A stretch of 64,000 nt of DNA. It comes from JAFLBI01 sp964616465 (GTDB taxonomy: Bacteria > Bacteroidota > Bacteroidia > Chitinophagales > Chitinophagaceae). Numbering within the stretch: position 1 is the first letter of the stretch; every line of letters begins with the position of its first letter. Of this stretch, positions 8,851 to 16,581 are shown one piece after another. Location of the stretch: positions 124,001 through 188,000 of the forward strand of contig CAZTTO010000001.1 in the NCBI GenBank assembly GCA_964616465.1. Reading direction: 5' to 3'. The translations under genes were made by a program, and so were the position numbers. Under the pieces are notes generated by a model, which was given only the letters and a program-made list of their open reading frames with translations, did no database searches and had not been told where the DNA came from.

Positions 8851-9225
8851 TTACTTAATCTCAACTTCAGCACCTGCTTCTTTCAACTTAGCAGCTAAAT
8901 CATCTGCTTCAGCCTTAGAAACGCCTTCTTTTACAGCCTTAGGAGCGCCATCAACTAAGTCTTTAGCTTCCTTAAGACCTAAACCAGTTAATTCCTTCAC
9001 AATTTTAACTACGTTCAACTTAGATGCACCACCATTTACTAGGATTACATCAAAAGCAGTTTTTTCTTCAGCAGCAGCTGCGCCACCACCGTCGCCAGAT
9101 GCTACTACTACTGCTGCAGCAGCTGGTTCAATTCCGTAATCAGCCTTTAATACGTCAGCTAATTCTTGTACTTCTTTTACAGTTAGGCCAACTAGTGTTT
9201 CGGCCAAGGCTTTAATATCTGCCAT
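8851..9225 (-). CDS. rplL: 50S ribosomal protein L7/L12
   Basis: 124 residues, usual size. N-terminal dimerisation domain (LAETLVGLTVKEVQELADVLK), an Ala/Gly-rich hinge (about 34-55, AAAAVVVASGDGGGAAAAEE) and the C-terminal factor-binding domain (TAFDVILVNGG ... GLGLKEAKDLVDGAPKAVKEG). It forms the stalk with L10 and recruits translation GTPases such as EF-Tu. Last gene of rplKAJL; a strong terminator follows. The 98-bp gap from rplJ contains a weak hairpin that might adjust L12 output. Confidence 0.98.
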   Translation of the reverse strand: MADIKALAETLVGLTVKEVQELADVLKADYGIEPAAAAVVVASGDGGGAAAAEEKTAFDVILVNGGASKLNVVKIVKELTGLGLKEAKDLVDGAPKAVKEGVSKAEADDLAAKLKEAGAEVEIK

Positions 9226-9286
9226 AGTTTTTACTTTTAAACCGCCTTCATTGTATAATTTACTCCGGCGGATGGTTAAAAAATAG

Positions 9287-9307
9287 GCCTCATTTTACCT
9301 CAGAGGC
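9287..9307 (-). promoter_or_regulatory. Weak hairpin with T-run between rplJ and rplL
   Basis: On the minus strand GCCTC and GAGGC form a 5-bp stem with an 11-base loop, then a CTATTTTTT tract. It could be a partial terminator or an RNA-processing site; L12 is needed in several copies per L10. Low confidence because the stem is short. Confidence 0.3.
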
Positions 9308-9323
9308 ATTGGTTATTTACAAA

Positions 9324-9839
9324 TTACTCAGCAGCTGCACCTTCAGCTTGCTTCTCGTGGTGGTGCAATAATGCAGCCAATACGCGCTTAGCAGGCGACT
9401 GTAACAATCCAATTACTTCACCAATCAATTCATTCTTAGTCTTGATCTTCGTGAGAGCAACTAATTGATCATTTCCAGCATAAATATCTCCGTTTATAAA
9501 CGCTGCTTTCAATAATGGCCTTTCGTTATTTGCTTCCTTACGGAAAGAGCTAATAATAAGTGCAGGCTCTTTAGGATTTTCACTAAACATTAGAGCTGTT
9601 ACGTTATGCAAGCTATCGTACATACCTGCATATTTTTCACCATCTAATTGCTCTAATGCCTTGCGAATTAAAGTGTTTTTAGCAACCTTCATTTCAACTT
9701 GCTTATTAAAGCAAGCGCTACGAAGTTTACCAATTTGCTCTACAGTTAGAGATTCTGTATCTGTAACGTAGAAATTATTGTATTGTGAGAACTTCTCCTT
9801 GAGTAGTTCAATCACTTCATTTTTTTGTGCTTTGGTCAT
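9324..9839 (-). CDS. rplJ: 50S ribosomal protein L10
   Basis: 171 residues. Begins MTKAQKNEVIELLKEKFSQYNNFYVTD, has the L10 core with AKNTLIRKALEQL, and ends in a helix (PAKRVLAALLHHHEKQAE) that binds L12 dimers. It anchors the L7/L12 stalk to 23S rRNA. Second to last in rplK-rplA-rplJ-rplL. In many bacteria L10-L12 represses its own mRNA at the rplJ leader; the 49-bp gap before this gene is short and I did not identify the kink-turn site. Confidence 0.97.
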   Translation of the reverse strand: MTKAQKNEVIELLKEKFSQYNNFYVTDTESLTVEQIGKLRSACFNKQVEMKVAKNTLIRKALEQLDGEKYAGMYDSLHNVTALMFSENPKEPALIISSFRKEANNERPLLKAAFINGDIYAGNDQLVALTKIKTKNELIGEVIGLLQSPAKRVLAALLHHHEKQAEGAAAE

Positions 9840-9888
9840 TTCTTACTTTTTTAAAACCCGGGTCATCTCCGAAATCGGATCGCAGGGA

Positions 9889-10581
9889 TTAGTTTAATAA
9901 TGATTTGGTATCTACAGCAATACCTGGACTGATGGTGCTAGCCATGCTCACAGCTTTGAGATAGGTACCTTTTGCAGCAGAAGGCTTTAATTTAATAATA
10001 GCATTGATTAACTCAGCACTATTTTCAGCAATTTTCTGCGCATCAAAAGAAACGCGACCAATTGAAGCGTGAACAATACCCGCTTTATCAACCTTAAAGG
10101 CAATTTTACCACCTTTTACCTCAGTTACAGCAGCAGCTACATCATTGGTAACAGTCCCGGTCTTTGGGTTTGGCATTAAGTTTCTTGGTCCTAATACTTT
10201 ACCTAACTTACCAATTTTAGGCATTACAGAGGGTGTTGCAACTATTACGTCAACATCTACCCAACCACTTTCAATTTTAGTAATGAACTCATCTAGTCCT
10301 ACATAATCAGCACCTGCTTCTTTAGCTTGTGCTTCTTTATCAGGCGTACAAAGAACTAAAACTTTCTTTGTTTTACCAGTACCATGAGGTAAGCTAACAG
10401 TACCTCTTACTTGCTGATCTGCTTTCTTTGGATCAACACCCAAACGAATGTGCAAGTCAACAGAACTATCGAAACTAGTGCAGTTAATTTCTTTTACTAG
10501 TGTAGAAGCATCTTTTAGGGAATAAAACTTATTCTTATCCACCTTAGCTTCAGCAATTTTTCTTCTTTTTGTCAAAGACAT
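9889..10581 (-). CDS. rplA: 50S ribosomal protein L1
   Basis: 230 residues, typical. Contains VDLHIRLGVDPKKADQQVRG, the classic GTGKTKKVLV segment, VLGPRNLMPNPKTGTVT and GKIAFKVDKAGIVHASIG. L1 binds 23S rRNA at the L1 stalk near the E site and in many bacteria represses translation of the L11-L1 operon. It follows rplK by 25 bp. Confidence 0.98.
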   Translation of the reverse strand: MSLTKRRKIAEAKVDKNKFYSLKDASTLVKEINCTSFDSSVDLHIRLGVDPKKADQQVRGTVSLPHGTGKTKKVLVLCTPDKEAQAKEAGADYVGLDEFITKIESGWVDVDVIVATPSVMPKIGKLGKVLGPRNLMPNPKTGTVTNDVAAAVTEVKGGKIAFKVDKAGIVHASIGRVSFDAQKIAENSAELINAIIKLKPSAAKGTYLKAVSMASTISPGIAVDTKSLLN

Positions 10582-10606
10582 GTTATTGAAATTTTAAGGT
10601 GAATGA

Positions 10607-11053
10607 TTAATTATTTTCCCAAGGCGCTTTACCTTCAACAGTTAAACCAATACTGCGTGCAGTACCAGCAACCATTTTCATTGCGCTTTCAACGGTGAAA
10701 CAGTTCAAATCAGGCATTTTATCCTTTGCAATTTCTTCAACCTGTGCCCAAGTTACTTTACCAACTTTGTCACGATTGCTTTCTTTAGATCCTTTTTGGA
10801 TCTTAGCAGCTTCCATAAGCTGAATTGCAGCAGGAGCTGTTTTGATAACAAAGTCGAAAGACTTGTCTGAATAAACTGTAATGAGAACAGGTACTACCTT
10901 ACCCATTTTGTCCTGCGTACGAGCATTGAATTGCTTGCAGAACTCCATAATGTTTACACCCTTTGAACCGAGTGCAGGGCCTACTGGAGGCGCAGGGTTG
11001 GCTTGTCCGCCTTTAACCTGCAGCTTCACATAGCCGGAGATTTCTTTTGCCAT
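10607..11053 (-). CDS. rplK: 50S ribosomal protein L11
   Basis: 148 residues. N-terminal domain with GGQANPAPPVGPALGSKGVN (the thiostrepton-site proline region) and C-terminal rRNA-binding domain with NRDKVGKVTWAQVEEIAKDK. Part of the GTPase-associated centre and involved in stringent response through RelA-type factors in other bacteria. First gene after a terminator and a good TTG-N19-TACCTTTG promoter. Confidence 0.98.
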   Translation of the reverse strand: MAKEISGYVKLQVKGGQANPAPPVGPALGSKGVNIMEFCKQFNARTQDKMGKVVPVLITVYSDKSFDFVIKTAPAAIQLMEAAKIQKGSKESNRDKVGKVTWAQVEEIAKDKMPDLNCFTVESAMKMVAGTARSIGLTVEGKAPWENN

Positions 11054-11137
11054 ATAAAATTATTTTGGTGTTAGCGTTCCGTTTTGGGCGGAACTCCCAT
11101 TTTTGACCCGAAGGTCTGTTAAAGAACTTTTGGGGTG

Positions 11138-11167
11138 CAAAGGTAGTAAAATCAATAAAACGAACAA
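11138..11167 (-). promoter_or_regulatory. Promoter of rplKAJL
   Basis: On the minus strand TTG (11165-11167), 19 bp spacer, TACCTTTG (11138-11145): a full match to the Bacteroidota -33/-7 promoter. It lies just after the nusG terminator, leaving a leader of roughly 80 bases before rplK. Confidence 0.8.
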
Positions 11168-11173
11168 GCATTT

Positions 11174-11199
11174 AATAAAAAAACCCTCAAAGAGGGTTT
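11174..11199 (-). terminator. Terminator after nusG
   Basis: AAACCCTC and GAGGGTTT (11181-11188 and 11192-11199) make a perfect 8-bp stem with AAA loop, followed on the minus strand by a seven-T run. The stem includes two bases of the nusG stop codon. It separates tuf-secE-nusG from rplK. Confidence 0.88.
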
Positions 11200-11800
11200 A
11201 ATTAAGCTTTTCTACTTGCATATAGTTGAGCTCAACTGGAGTAGCTCTTCCGAATATTTTAACAGTTACTTTCAACTTCTTCTTATCGTCGTAAATTTCT
11301 TCAATAACACCGTTGAAGTCGTTAAATGGTCCTTCAATAATTTTGATGGTCTCACCAATAATGAAGGGTTCACTTAAACTTACACCCATATCGTTCATTT
11401 CATCTACCCTACCCAACATTTTATTGACTTCAGCTTTACGCAGGCTAATGATATTTCCCTTACTTCCTTTTCCATCTGTAAGAAAATGCATTACATTGCT
11501 AATATTGCTAATGTATTGAACCATATCATCATTCAGCTTACCATCTAAGACTTCCATCATTACATATCCTGGGAAATAGTTTTTTTCGCGCATCACTTTT
11601 TTACCATTCTGCACTTTATAAACCTTTTCCATAGGTAAGAAAACCTGCTTAATAACAGGCAACCAACCCATTCTAGAAATTTCTTTATCTAAATGTTCTT
11701 TGACCTTGCGTTCCTTACCACTAACTACACGCAATACATACCATTTGGTATTATCAGCGGGTGGTGTATTTTCCATTGCAGGTACCAATGTTTCTTCCAT
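11198..11800 (-). CDS. nusG: Transcription termination/antitermination factor NusG
   Basis: 200 residues. N-terminal NGN domain (KWYVLRVVSGKERKVKEHLD ... YFPGYVMMEV) and C-terminal KOW domain (IIGETIKIIEGPFNDFNGVIEEI). Binds RNA polymerase and couples it to Rho or ribosomal S10. The first ~16 residues are a short acidic extension. It follows secE by 6 bp, the classic secE-nusG pair, and its stop overlaps the terminator stem. Confidence 0.98.
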   Translation of the reverse strand: MEETLVPAMENTPPADNTKWYVLRVVSGKERKVKEHLDKEISRMGWLPVIKQVFLPMEKVYKVQNGKKVMREKNYFPGYVMMEVLDGKLNDDMVQYISNISNVMHFLTDGKGSKGNIISLRKAEVNKMLGRVDEMNDMGVSLSEPFIIGETIKIIEGPFNDFNGVIEEIYDDKKKLKVTVKIFGRATPVELNYMQVEKLN

Positions 11801-11806
11801 GAACGC

Positions 11807-12001
11807 TTACTTAAACAATGAATAAATGAGTTTCAATAATTGGTTGCTGCCAAGGTCCATTATCCAAACCATTGCAGTAATGATGACAGTTGCAACCAAA
11901 ACAATAACAGTACTTTGCTGTAGCTGAGACCAAGTAGGCCAAGTAACTTTTTCCAGCAATTCCTGGTAGCTTTCTTTAAAATAGGTTGTAATCTTATTCA
12001 T
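11807..12001 (-). CDS. secE: Preprotein translocase subunit SecE
   Basis: 64 residues, the short single-helix form. Amphipathic start (YFKESYQELLEKVTWPTWSQL) contains the conserved KVTWPTW motif, followed by one membrane helix (VIVLVATVIITAMVWIMDL). It clamps SecY in the inner-membrane translocon. Sits between tRNA-Trp and nusG as in many bacteria. Confidence 0.96.
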   Translation of the reverse strand: MNKITTYFKESYQELLEKVTWPTWSQLQQSTVIVLVATVIITAMVWIMDLGSNQLLKLIYSLFK

Positions 12002-12015
12002 TTGTTAGTTGGATA

Positions 12016-12034
12016 GCCTTTGACACGCAAAGGC
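12016..12034 (-). promoter_or_regulatory. Hairpin between tRNA-Trp and secE
   Basis: GCCTTTG and CAAAGGC form a perfect 7-bp stem around a 5-base loop, between the tRNA 3' end and the secE ATG. No T-run follows. It may protect or help process the tRNA-secE junction. Confidence 0.4.
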
Positions 12035-12052
12035 AATTTCAAAGTTTAAATT

Positions 12053-12125
12053 GCACGGGCACTAGGATTCGAACCCAGATCAAAGGTTTTGGAGACCCGT
12101 ATGCTACCGTTGCACCATGCCCGTG
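12053..12125 (-). tRNA. tRNA-Trp(CCA)
   Basis: 73 nt cloverleaf on the minus strand: acceptor CACGGGC/GCCCGTG, D-arm, anticodon loop CTCCAAA with anticodon CCA, T-arm with GGTTCGAATCC. The 3' CCA is not encoded. The anticodon stem has one C-U mismatch and one G-U pair at its far end. Position between tuf and secE is a widely conserved arrangement. Confidence 0.95.
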
Positions 12126-12178
12126 TATTGTTCTCATTTCAAGGAAACTAGAACAAAAAAAAGAACTTTTCATTTAAG

Positions 12179-12214
12179 AACAAAGTACCTAGGTTTATCC
12201 CAAGGTACTTTGTT
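12179..12214 (-). promoter_or_regulatory. Large hairpin between tuf and tRNA-Trp
   Basis: AACAAAGTACCT (12179-12190) and AGGTACTTTGTT (12203-12214) are perfectly complementary over 12 bp, with further GG/CC pairing inside. It lies 37 bp after tuf and 53 bp before the tRNA 5' end. No immediate T-run, so a processing site (RNase III-like) or tuf 3'-end stabiliser is more likely than a terminator. Confidence 0.6.
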
Positions 12215-12250
12215 ATATATGGAGGGTGCGTATAATTACGCCCTACCTGA

Positions 12251-13438
12251 TTACTTTAGGATTTCAGTAACCTGACCGGCACCAACTGTTCTACCACCTT
12301 CACGGATAGCGAACTTCAATCCTTTTTCCATAGCGATAGGAGCAATCAACTTAACGCTTAAGTTGATGTTATCACCAGGCATAACCATTTCAGTACCTTC
12401 TGGTAAAGTCACTTCACCAGTTACGTCTGTAGTTCTGAAATAGAATTGAGGACGGTATTTGTTAAAGAATGGTGTGTGACGACCACCTTCTTCTTTGCTC
12501 AATACGTAAACTTCACCCTTAAACTCAGTGTGTGGAGTAATAGAACCTGGCTTACAGATAACCATACCACGACGGATTTGAGTTTTTTCAATACCACGAA
12601 GTAATAGACCTGCGTTATCACCAGCTTCACCTTCATCCAATAACTTACGGAACATTTCTACTCCGGTTACAGTTGAAGTTAAAGGTGCTTCAATCAAACC
12701 TACAATTTCTACACCCTCACCAACCTTAATTTTACCACGCTCAATACGACCGGTAGCAACAGTACCACGCCCAGTAATTGAGAATACGTCTTCAACTGAC
12801 ATCAAGAAAGGAAGATCGATTGGACGTGGAGGAAGAGGAATGTAAGTGTCTACAGCTTCCATTAACTCATCAATTGCGCTTAACCACTGGCTGTCACCAG
12901 CTAATGCGCCAGTTGCAGAACCCTTGATGATTGGAGTATTATCGCCATCAAATCCATAAGAACTTAATAACTCACGGATTTCCATTTCAACTAATTCTAA
13001 TAATTCTGGATCATCTACTAAGTCAACCTTGTTCATGAAAACTACGATACGAGGTACACCTACCTGACGAGCCAATAGGATGTGCTCTTTAGTTTGAGGC
13101 ATAGGACCATCAGTAGCCGCAACTACAAGAATAGCACCGTCCATCTGAGCAGCACCAGTAATCATGTTCTTCACATAGTCAGCGTGACCTGGACAGTCAA
13201 CGTGCGCATAGTGACGATTAGCAGTTTGGTACTCAACGTGAGCAGTGTTGATAGTGATACCGCGCTCTTTTTCTTCAGGAGCACCATCAATTTCATCATA
13301 CTTCTTCGCCTGAGCCAAACCTCTTGATGATAAGATTGTAGTGATGGCTGCAGTCAAGGTGGTTTTACCGTGGTCTACGTGACCAATGGTACCAACGTTT
13401 ACGTGAGGTTTCTCCCTCTTAAAGGTCTCTTTAGACAT
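12251..13438 (-). CDS. tuf: Elongation factor Tu
   Basis: 395 residues. GTPase motifs: P-loop GHVDHGKT (19-26), RGITI switch I, DCPGH switch II, NKVD, and GSATGAL. Domains 2 and 3 are complete (GRGTVATGRIERG ... EGGRTVGAGQVTEILK). Delivers aminoacyl-tRNA to the ribosome. It sits behind four tRNA genes in the order thrU-tyrU-glyT-thrT-tufB known from Escherichia coli and ahead of tRNA-Trp-secE-nusG. No -7 box was found directly upstream, consistent with cotranscription from the tRNA promoter. Confidence 0.99.
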   Translation of the reverse strand: MSKETFKREKPHVNVGTIGHVDHGKTTLTAAITTILSSRGLAQAKKYDEIDGAPEEKERGITINTAHVEYQTANRHYAHVDCPGHADYVKNMITGAAQMDGAILVVAATDGPMPQTKEHILLARQVGVPRIVVFMNKVDLVDDPELLELVEMEIRELLSSYGFDGDNTPIIKGSATGALAGDSQWLSAIDELMEAVDTYIPLPPRPIDLPFLMSVEDVFSITGRGTVATGRIERGKIKVGEGVEIVGLIEAPLTSTVTGVEMFRKLLDEGEAGDNAGLLLRGIEKTQIRRGMVICKPGSITPHTEFKGEVYVLSKEEGGRHTPFFNKYRPQFYFRTTDVTGEVTLPEGTEMVMPGDNINLSVKLIAPIAMEKGLKFAIREGGRTVGAGQVTEILK

Positions 13439-13572
13439 TTTATCTGTTTTTGTTGTGGTTTATAATGACCAGTCCATGACCACAGCGCCATAGACCATCG
13501 GTTTCCTATTTTTTGTAGCTCTCTGAAAAGTACCCATTACCTCAAAATTCATTTCTCGTTTTCCAGATGACC

Positions 13573-13602
13573 ACTTTTGAGCCATTGATGAGAATTGAAC
13601 TC
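13573..13602 (-). repeat. Duplicated 3' end of tRNA-Thr(GGT) (fragment)
   Basis: Thirty bases here repeat 13696-13725 with one mismatch (13584 versus 13707). The repeated unit runs from the T-loop of tRNA-Thr through the acceptor end and seven bases beyond. No D-arm or anticodon arm accompanies this copy, so it is a tRNA fragment, not a gene. The pattern resembles an att-site footprint; see findings. Confidence 0.75.
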
Positions 13603-13702
13603 CTAAGTCTTAGTCAGCAACCAGAGCAGCTTCGCTCCGTTTTGTCTAACAACCTTCCTGAGTCCAAAGGATGCATGATCCAATTCTCTTCAAAAACTTT
13701 TG

Positions 13703-13774
<72 letters not shown>

Positions 13775-13824
13775 TTGTAACAGCATTGGGATCAATCTCA
13801 CCAAAGCAAAAAAAGAACTACTCG

Positions 13825-13897
13825 AGCGGGAGACCGGGCTCGAACCGGCCACCTATAGCTTGGAAGGCTATCGCTCTACCAAATGAGCTACTCCCGC
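13825..13897 (-). tRNA. tRNA-Gly(TCC)
   Basis: 73 nt cloverleaf: acceptor GCGGGAG/CTCCCGC, anticodon stem ATAGC/GCTAT with loop CTTCCAA (anticodon TCC), T-loop GGTTCGAGCC. CCA not encoded. Third in the cluster. Confidence 0.96.
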
Positions 13898-13976
13898 TTA
13901 TTTGACCGCCTTTCGGGGTGCAAAATTACAAAAAAGAAAGAACAAAGACTTCACAATCGTCATTATGAAGCTGTAG

Positions 13977-14059
13977 TGGGCAGGAGTGGATTCGAACCAC
14001 TGAAGTCGAAAGACAGCGGATTTACAGTCCGCCCCATTTGGCCGCTCTGGAACCTGCCC
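13977..14059 (-). tRNA. tRNA-Tyr(GTA)
   Basis: 83 nt with the long variable arm of bacterial tRNA-Tyr: acceptor GGGCAGG/CCTGCCC, anticodon stem GCGGA/TCCGC with loop CTGTAAA (anticodon GTA), T-arm GTGGTTCGAATCCAC. CCA not encoded. Second in the cluster. Confidence 0.96.
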
Positions 14060-14071
14060 TCCAAAAAGAGG

Positions 14072-14144
14072 AGCCACTTGTCGGACTCGAACCAACGACC
14101 TGCTGATTACAAATCAGCTGCTCTACCAGCTGAGCTAAAGTGGC
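14072..14144 (-). tRNA. tRNA-Thr(TGT)
   Basis: 73 nt cloverleaf: acceptor GCCACTT/AAGTGGC, D-arm GCTCAGCTGGTAGAGC, anticodon stem GCTGA/TCAGC with loop TTTGTAA (anticodon TGT). CCA not encoded. First in the cluster, 78 bases after the promoter -7 box. Confidence 0.96.
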
Positions 14145-14221
14145 TTATTGATATTTGCAGGAGAAGCAAGTGCTACTTGTTAATGCCTGCGCACAAAGAA
14201 CTACCCCGTTTTTTGGGATGG

Positions 14222-14250
14222 CAAAGGTAATGGAAAACTTATTTCAACAA
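14222..14250 (-). promoter_or_regulatory. Promoter of the tRNA-tuf operon
   Basis: On the minus strand TTG (14248-14250, part of TTTTG), 18 bp spacer, TACCTTTG (14222-14229). Strong Bacteroidota-type promoter reading into tRNA-Thr(TGT). The -7 context TTACCTTTGCCATCC is shared with rpoB. Confidence 0.78.
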
Positions 14251-14334
14251 AATTTCATGAAAGAAAAATTTATTCATGTTGTAAAAATGTGAATTGGTCT
14301 CATGTTTATCAACATTCTTTAGGCATAAATAAAT

Positions 14335-14357
14335 AAAAAAACCTCCCGAAGGAGGTT
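14335..14357 (-). terminator. Terminator after hpf
   Basis: ACCTCC and GGAGGT (14341-14346, 14351-14356) form a stem with a CGAA tetraloop, followed on the minus strand by a long T-rich tract. It lies just beyond the hpf stop codon. Confidence 0.88.
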
Positions 14358-14363
14358 TTGCCA

Positions 14364-14663
14364 TTAAGCGGCCATTTTTTCTTTTTTTCGTTTTATCTGA
14401 TTCGAAAGTGAATCAAGCGCATTGTCGAAAGACTCTTCAAAAGATTTAGAAGTGGCTTTTACAAAAAACTGTTGTCGAGGCACTTGCACCCTAATCTCAG
14501 CAACTTTGTCTTTGATGTTATGGACCACATTATCCAATTTCAAAAACACATCTACTTTCAAAATTCGGTCATGAAATGTTCCGATTTTTTGAATTTTACG
14601 GTTTACATAATCCAGCAATTTAACATCTGCATCAAAATGAACCGTTTGAATGTTGACATTCAT
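14364..14663 (-). CDS. hpf: Ribosome hibernation-promoting factor (short HPF/RaiA type)
   Basis: 99 residues matching the single-domain HPF/YfiA family: MNVNIQTVHFDADVKLLDYVNRKIQKI, DVFLKLDN, KVAEIRVQVPRQQFFVKATSKSFEESFDNALDSLSNQIKRKKEK. It binds the 30S decoding region and promotes inactive 70S or 100S ribosomes in stationary phase. It lacks the C-terminal dimerisation domain of long HPF. It lies 107 bp downstream of a Xer recombinase gene and has a strong terminator; a TATTTTCT sequence upstream is only a weak promoter match. Confidence 0.93.
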   Translation of the reverse strand: MNVNIQTVHFDADVKLLDYVNRKIQKIGTFHDRILKVDVFLKLDNVVHNIKDKVAEIRVQVPRQQFFVKATSKSFEESFDNALDSLSNQIKRKKEKMAA

Positions 14664-14777
14664 ATCTACACACGTTTTTAGGTGAGAAAATACATTGTTT
14701 TAAAGATCTTCCCGATTTTATCGGACGTTCAAGATAAGATTTTTTTGAAATGAAGCCAACTGAATCTAAGTTTTTTT

Positions 14778-15671
14778 TTAAGCCTTAGGATGTGCCTGTT
14801 GAAAAACCTTTTTGAGCTGCTCAATACTATTGTGTGTATATACCTGCGTTGCAGCTAAACTACTATGACCCAGTAGTTCTTTTACTGCATTTAATTCAGC
14901 TCCGTTATTTAACAAGTGTGTAGCAAAACTATGCCGCAAAACATGGGGACTTTTCTTTTTGGCGGTGGTAATGAATGCGAGATAATGTTTTACAAAAGAA
15001 TAAGCATATTGCCTTGTAAAAGGCTCCCCATTTTCTCTAATAAAAACATATTCTGAAGTTAGATTAAACTGCTGCTTTTTTTCAAGAAAACTCTGTATCT
15101 CCTGTACCAATTCACTGGCAATAGGAATCATCCTTTCTTTGTTTCCCTTACCAAGCACCCTAATTAAACTATAATGCAAATCAAGGTTTTGCACTTTCAG
15201 TAATACCAATTCACTCACACGCATTCCTGTGGCATATAACATAAAAATGAAAAGTCGCTTACCAATACCATTCCAACCATCTTCAAACTCTAATTTTTTA
15301 ATTAAAAAATCTAAAGGCTCTTTTTCAACATAATTCGGTAAACGCTTTTCTACTTTTGGAAGCACAACTCCTTCGAGGTAACTCTTTTTAAGCCAACCTT
15401 GTTGCATAGCAAACTTTACAGAACTTTGTAATGCAGATCTTTTTCTGTGAATAGATCTGGCACTTACTCCTTCTCCCCTCATCGAAGCAAACCAACTTCT
15501 TACCATAAAGCTTTGTATACCTTCTATTTGATCTACCTGATAAGTTGTTTGCAAATATGTTCCCCACTGATCTAAGTCGCTTCTATAAGATTCAACAGTG
15601 TTGTAAGAATACCTTTTTTCTAATTGAACAAACCTTAGGAACTGTTGATGTAAGTCGGAGAGAAAAACCAT
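14778..15671 (-). CDS. Tyrosine recombinase XerC/XerD type
   Basis: 297 residues, housekeeping Xer length. N-terminal SAM-like core-binding domain (KRYSYNTVESYRSDLDQWG), then the catalytic domain with Arg in ATGMRVSEL (near 150), Lys in GKGNKERMIPI, HVLRHSF (His243, Arg246), LGHSS (His269) and the nucleophile Tyr in VYTH (278). It should resolve chromosome dimers at dif with a partner Xer. Bacteroidota often carry several Xer paralogues, so XerC versus XerD cannot be decided. A tRNA fragment resembling an attachment site lies ~1.2 kb away, but hpf intervenes and the protein looks housekeeping. Confidence 0.9.
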   Translation of the reverse strand: MVFLSDLHQQFLRFVQLEKRYSYNTVESYRSDLDQWGTYLQTTYQVDQIEGIQSFMVRSWFASMRGEGVSARSIHRKRSALQSSVKFAMQQGWLKKSYLEGVVLPKVEKRLPNYVEKEPLDFLIKKLEFEDGWNGIGKRLFIFMLYATGMRVSELVLLKVQNLDLHYSLIRVLGKGNKERMIPIASELVQEIQSFLEKKQQFNLTSEYVFIRENGEPFTRQYAYSFVKHYLAFITTAKKKSPHVLRHSFATHLLNNGAELNAVKELLGHSSLAATQVYTHNSIEQLKKVFQQAHPKA

Positions 15672-15750
15672 ATTTCTTAAAACTAAAGAAAACCTACATT
15701 TATTGCATGAAACAAGAAGCTAAAAAAACTGCTAATTTTTTTACATAATC

Positions 15751-15780
15751 TTGGACGAAAATAAAACAACCTTATATTTG
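15751..15780 (+). promoter_or_regulatory. Promoter of etfBA
   Basis: TTG (15751-15753), 19 bp spacer, TATATTTG (15773-15780): full match to the Bacteroidota -33/-7 promoter, 38 bp before the etfB ATG. Confidence 0.82.
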
Positions 15781-15784
15781 CCAA

Positions 15785-15802
15785 TAGTTGCATAAACAAC
15801 TA
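15785..15802 (+). promoter_or_regulatory. Palindrome at the etfBA transcription start (candidate operator)
   Basis: TAGTTG and CAACTA flank a 6-base centre, giving an 18-bp inverted repeat that begins four bases after the -7 box and therefore covers the expected transcription start. Size and spacing resemble MarR-type operators; a small RNA hairpin is the alternative. Confidence 0.45.
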
Positions 15803-15818
15803 ATTTAAACGAGTCATC

Positions 15819-16562
15819 ATGAAAATACTTGTATGCGTCAGCAAAACACCTGACACCACTTCGAAAGTGGCTTTCAAGAATGGCAATACCCAATTCGATG
15901 ATGCGGGTGTTCAATGGATTATTAATCCGTACGACGAATGGTACGCTTTAGTTCGTGCTATTGAATTAAAGGAAAAAGATGCATCTGCTACCCTTCACTT
16001 AATTACTGTTGGAGGAGCCGATACAGAACCAATTATTCGTAAGGCGCTTGCACTAGGGGGTGATGAGGCCATTCGCATTAATACCGAAGAACAAGATCCA
16101 TATTTTGTTGCTGCGCAAATTGCAGAAGTGGCTCGCCAAGGAAACTACGACCTTATTTTCACCGGTAAAGAGACCATTGATTACAATGGTTCTAGTATGG
16201 GCGGGTTAATTGCTGAATTGCTTGATATGCCTTATCTATCGTTGGCTACCAAGTTTGAGTTAAATGGAAATGAAGCAATAGTAACAAGAGAAATAGAAGG
16301 TGGCGAAGAAACCGCAAAGGTTGGTTTGCCGCTTGTTGTAAGTTGCCAAAAAGGGGTAGCCGAACAAAGAATTCCAAATATGCGTGGAATTATGGCAGCA
16401 AGAACAAAACCATTGAAGGTTCAAGAGCCTACAAACGCTGATGTATTAACCACTGTTGTAAGCTATGAATTACCTCCTGCTAAAGCTGGTGTAAAGCTAG
16501 TTGCAGCTGATCAGGTGGAAGAGTTGGTTCGCTTATTACATGAAGAAGCAAAAGCTATTTAA
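15819..16562 (+). CDS. etfB: Electron transfer flavoprotein, beta subunit
   Basis: 247 residues. Starts MKILVCVSKTPDTTSKVAF, has GGADTEPIIRKALALGGDEAIRI and the EtfB signature segment TGKETIDYNGSSMGGLIAELL, then VTREIEGG. With EtfA it carries electrons from acyl-CoA and other flavin dehydrogenases to the quinone pool. Followed 19 bp later by etfA in one operon from a strong promoter. No dehydrogenase partner is adjacent. Confidence 0.96.
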   Translation: MKILVCVSKTPDTTSKVAFKNGNTQFDDAGVQWIINPYDEWYALVRAIELKEKDASATLHLITVGGADTEPIIRKALALGGDEAIRINTEEQDPYFVAAQIAEVARQGNYDLIFTGKETIDYNGSSMGGLIAELLDMPYLSLATKFELNGNEAIVTREIEGGEETAKVGLPLVVSCQKGVAEQRIPNMRGIMAARTKPLKVQEPTNADVLTTVVSYELPPAKAGVKLVAADQVEELVRLLHEEAKAI

Positions 16563-16581
16563 CACCTAAAAAAAATGAACG

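Noticed and set aside
9024..9215. Plus-strand ORF rich in Leu, Gln and His over rplL
   Set aside because: It is the antisense shadow of the Ala-rich hinge of L7/L12; no promoter or family match.
14709..14723. CCGAT/ATCGG inverted repeat between the Xer gene and hpf as a terminator
   Set aside because: Only 5 bp with a 3-base loop and no T-run in the right direction; too weak to call.
14778..15671. Xer-type recombinase as the integrase of a mobile element using the nearby tRNA-Thr fragment
   Set aside because: Length and sequence fit the housekeeping Xer family, hpf and the tRNA promoter lie between, and no cargo, excisionase or second recombinase is present.
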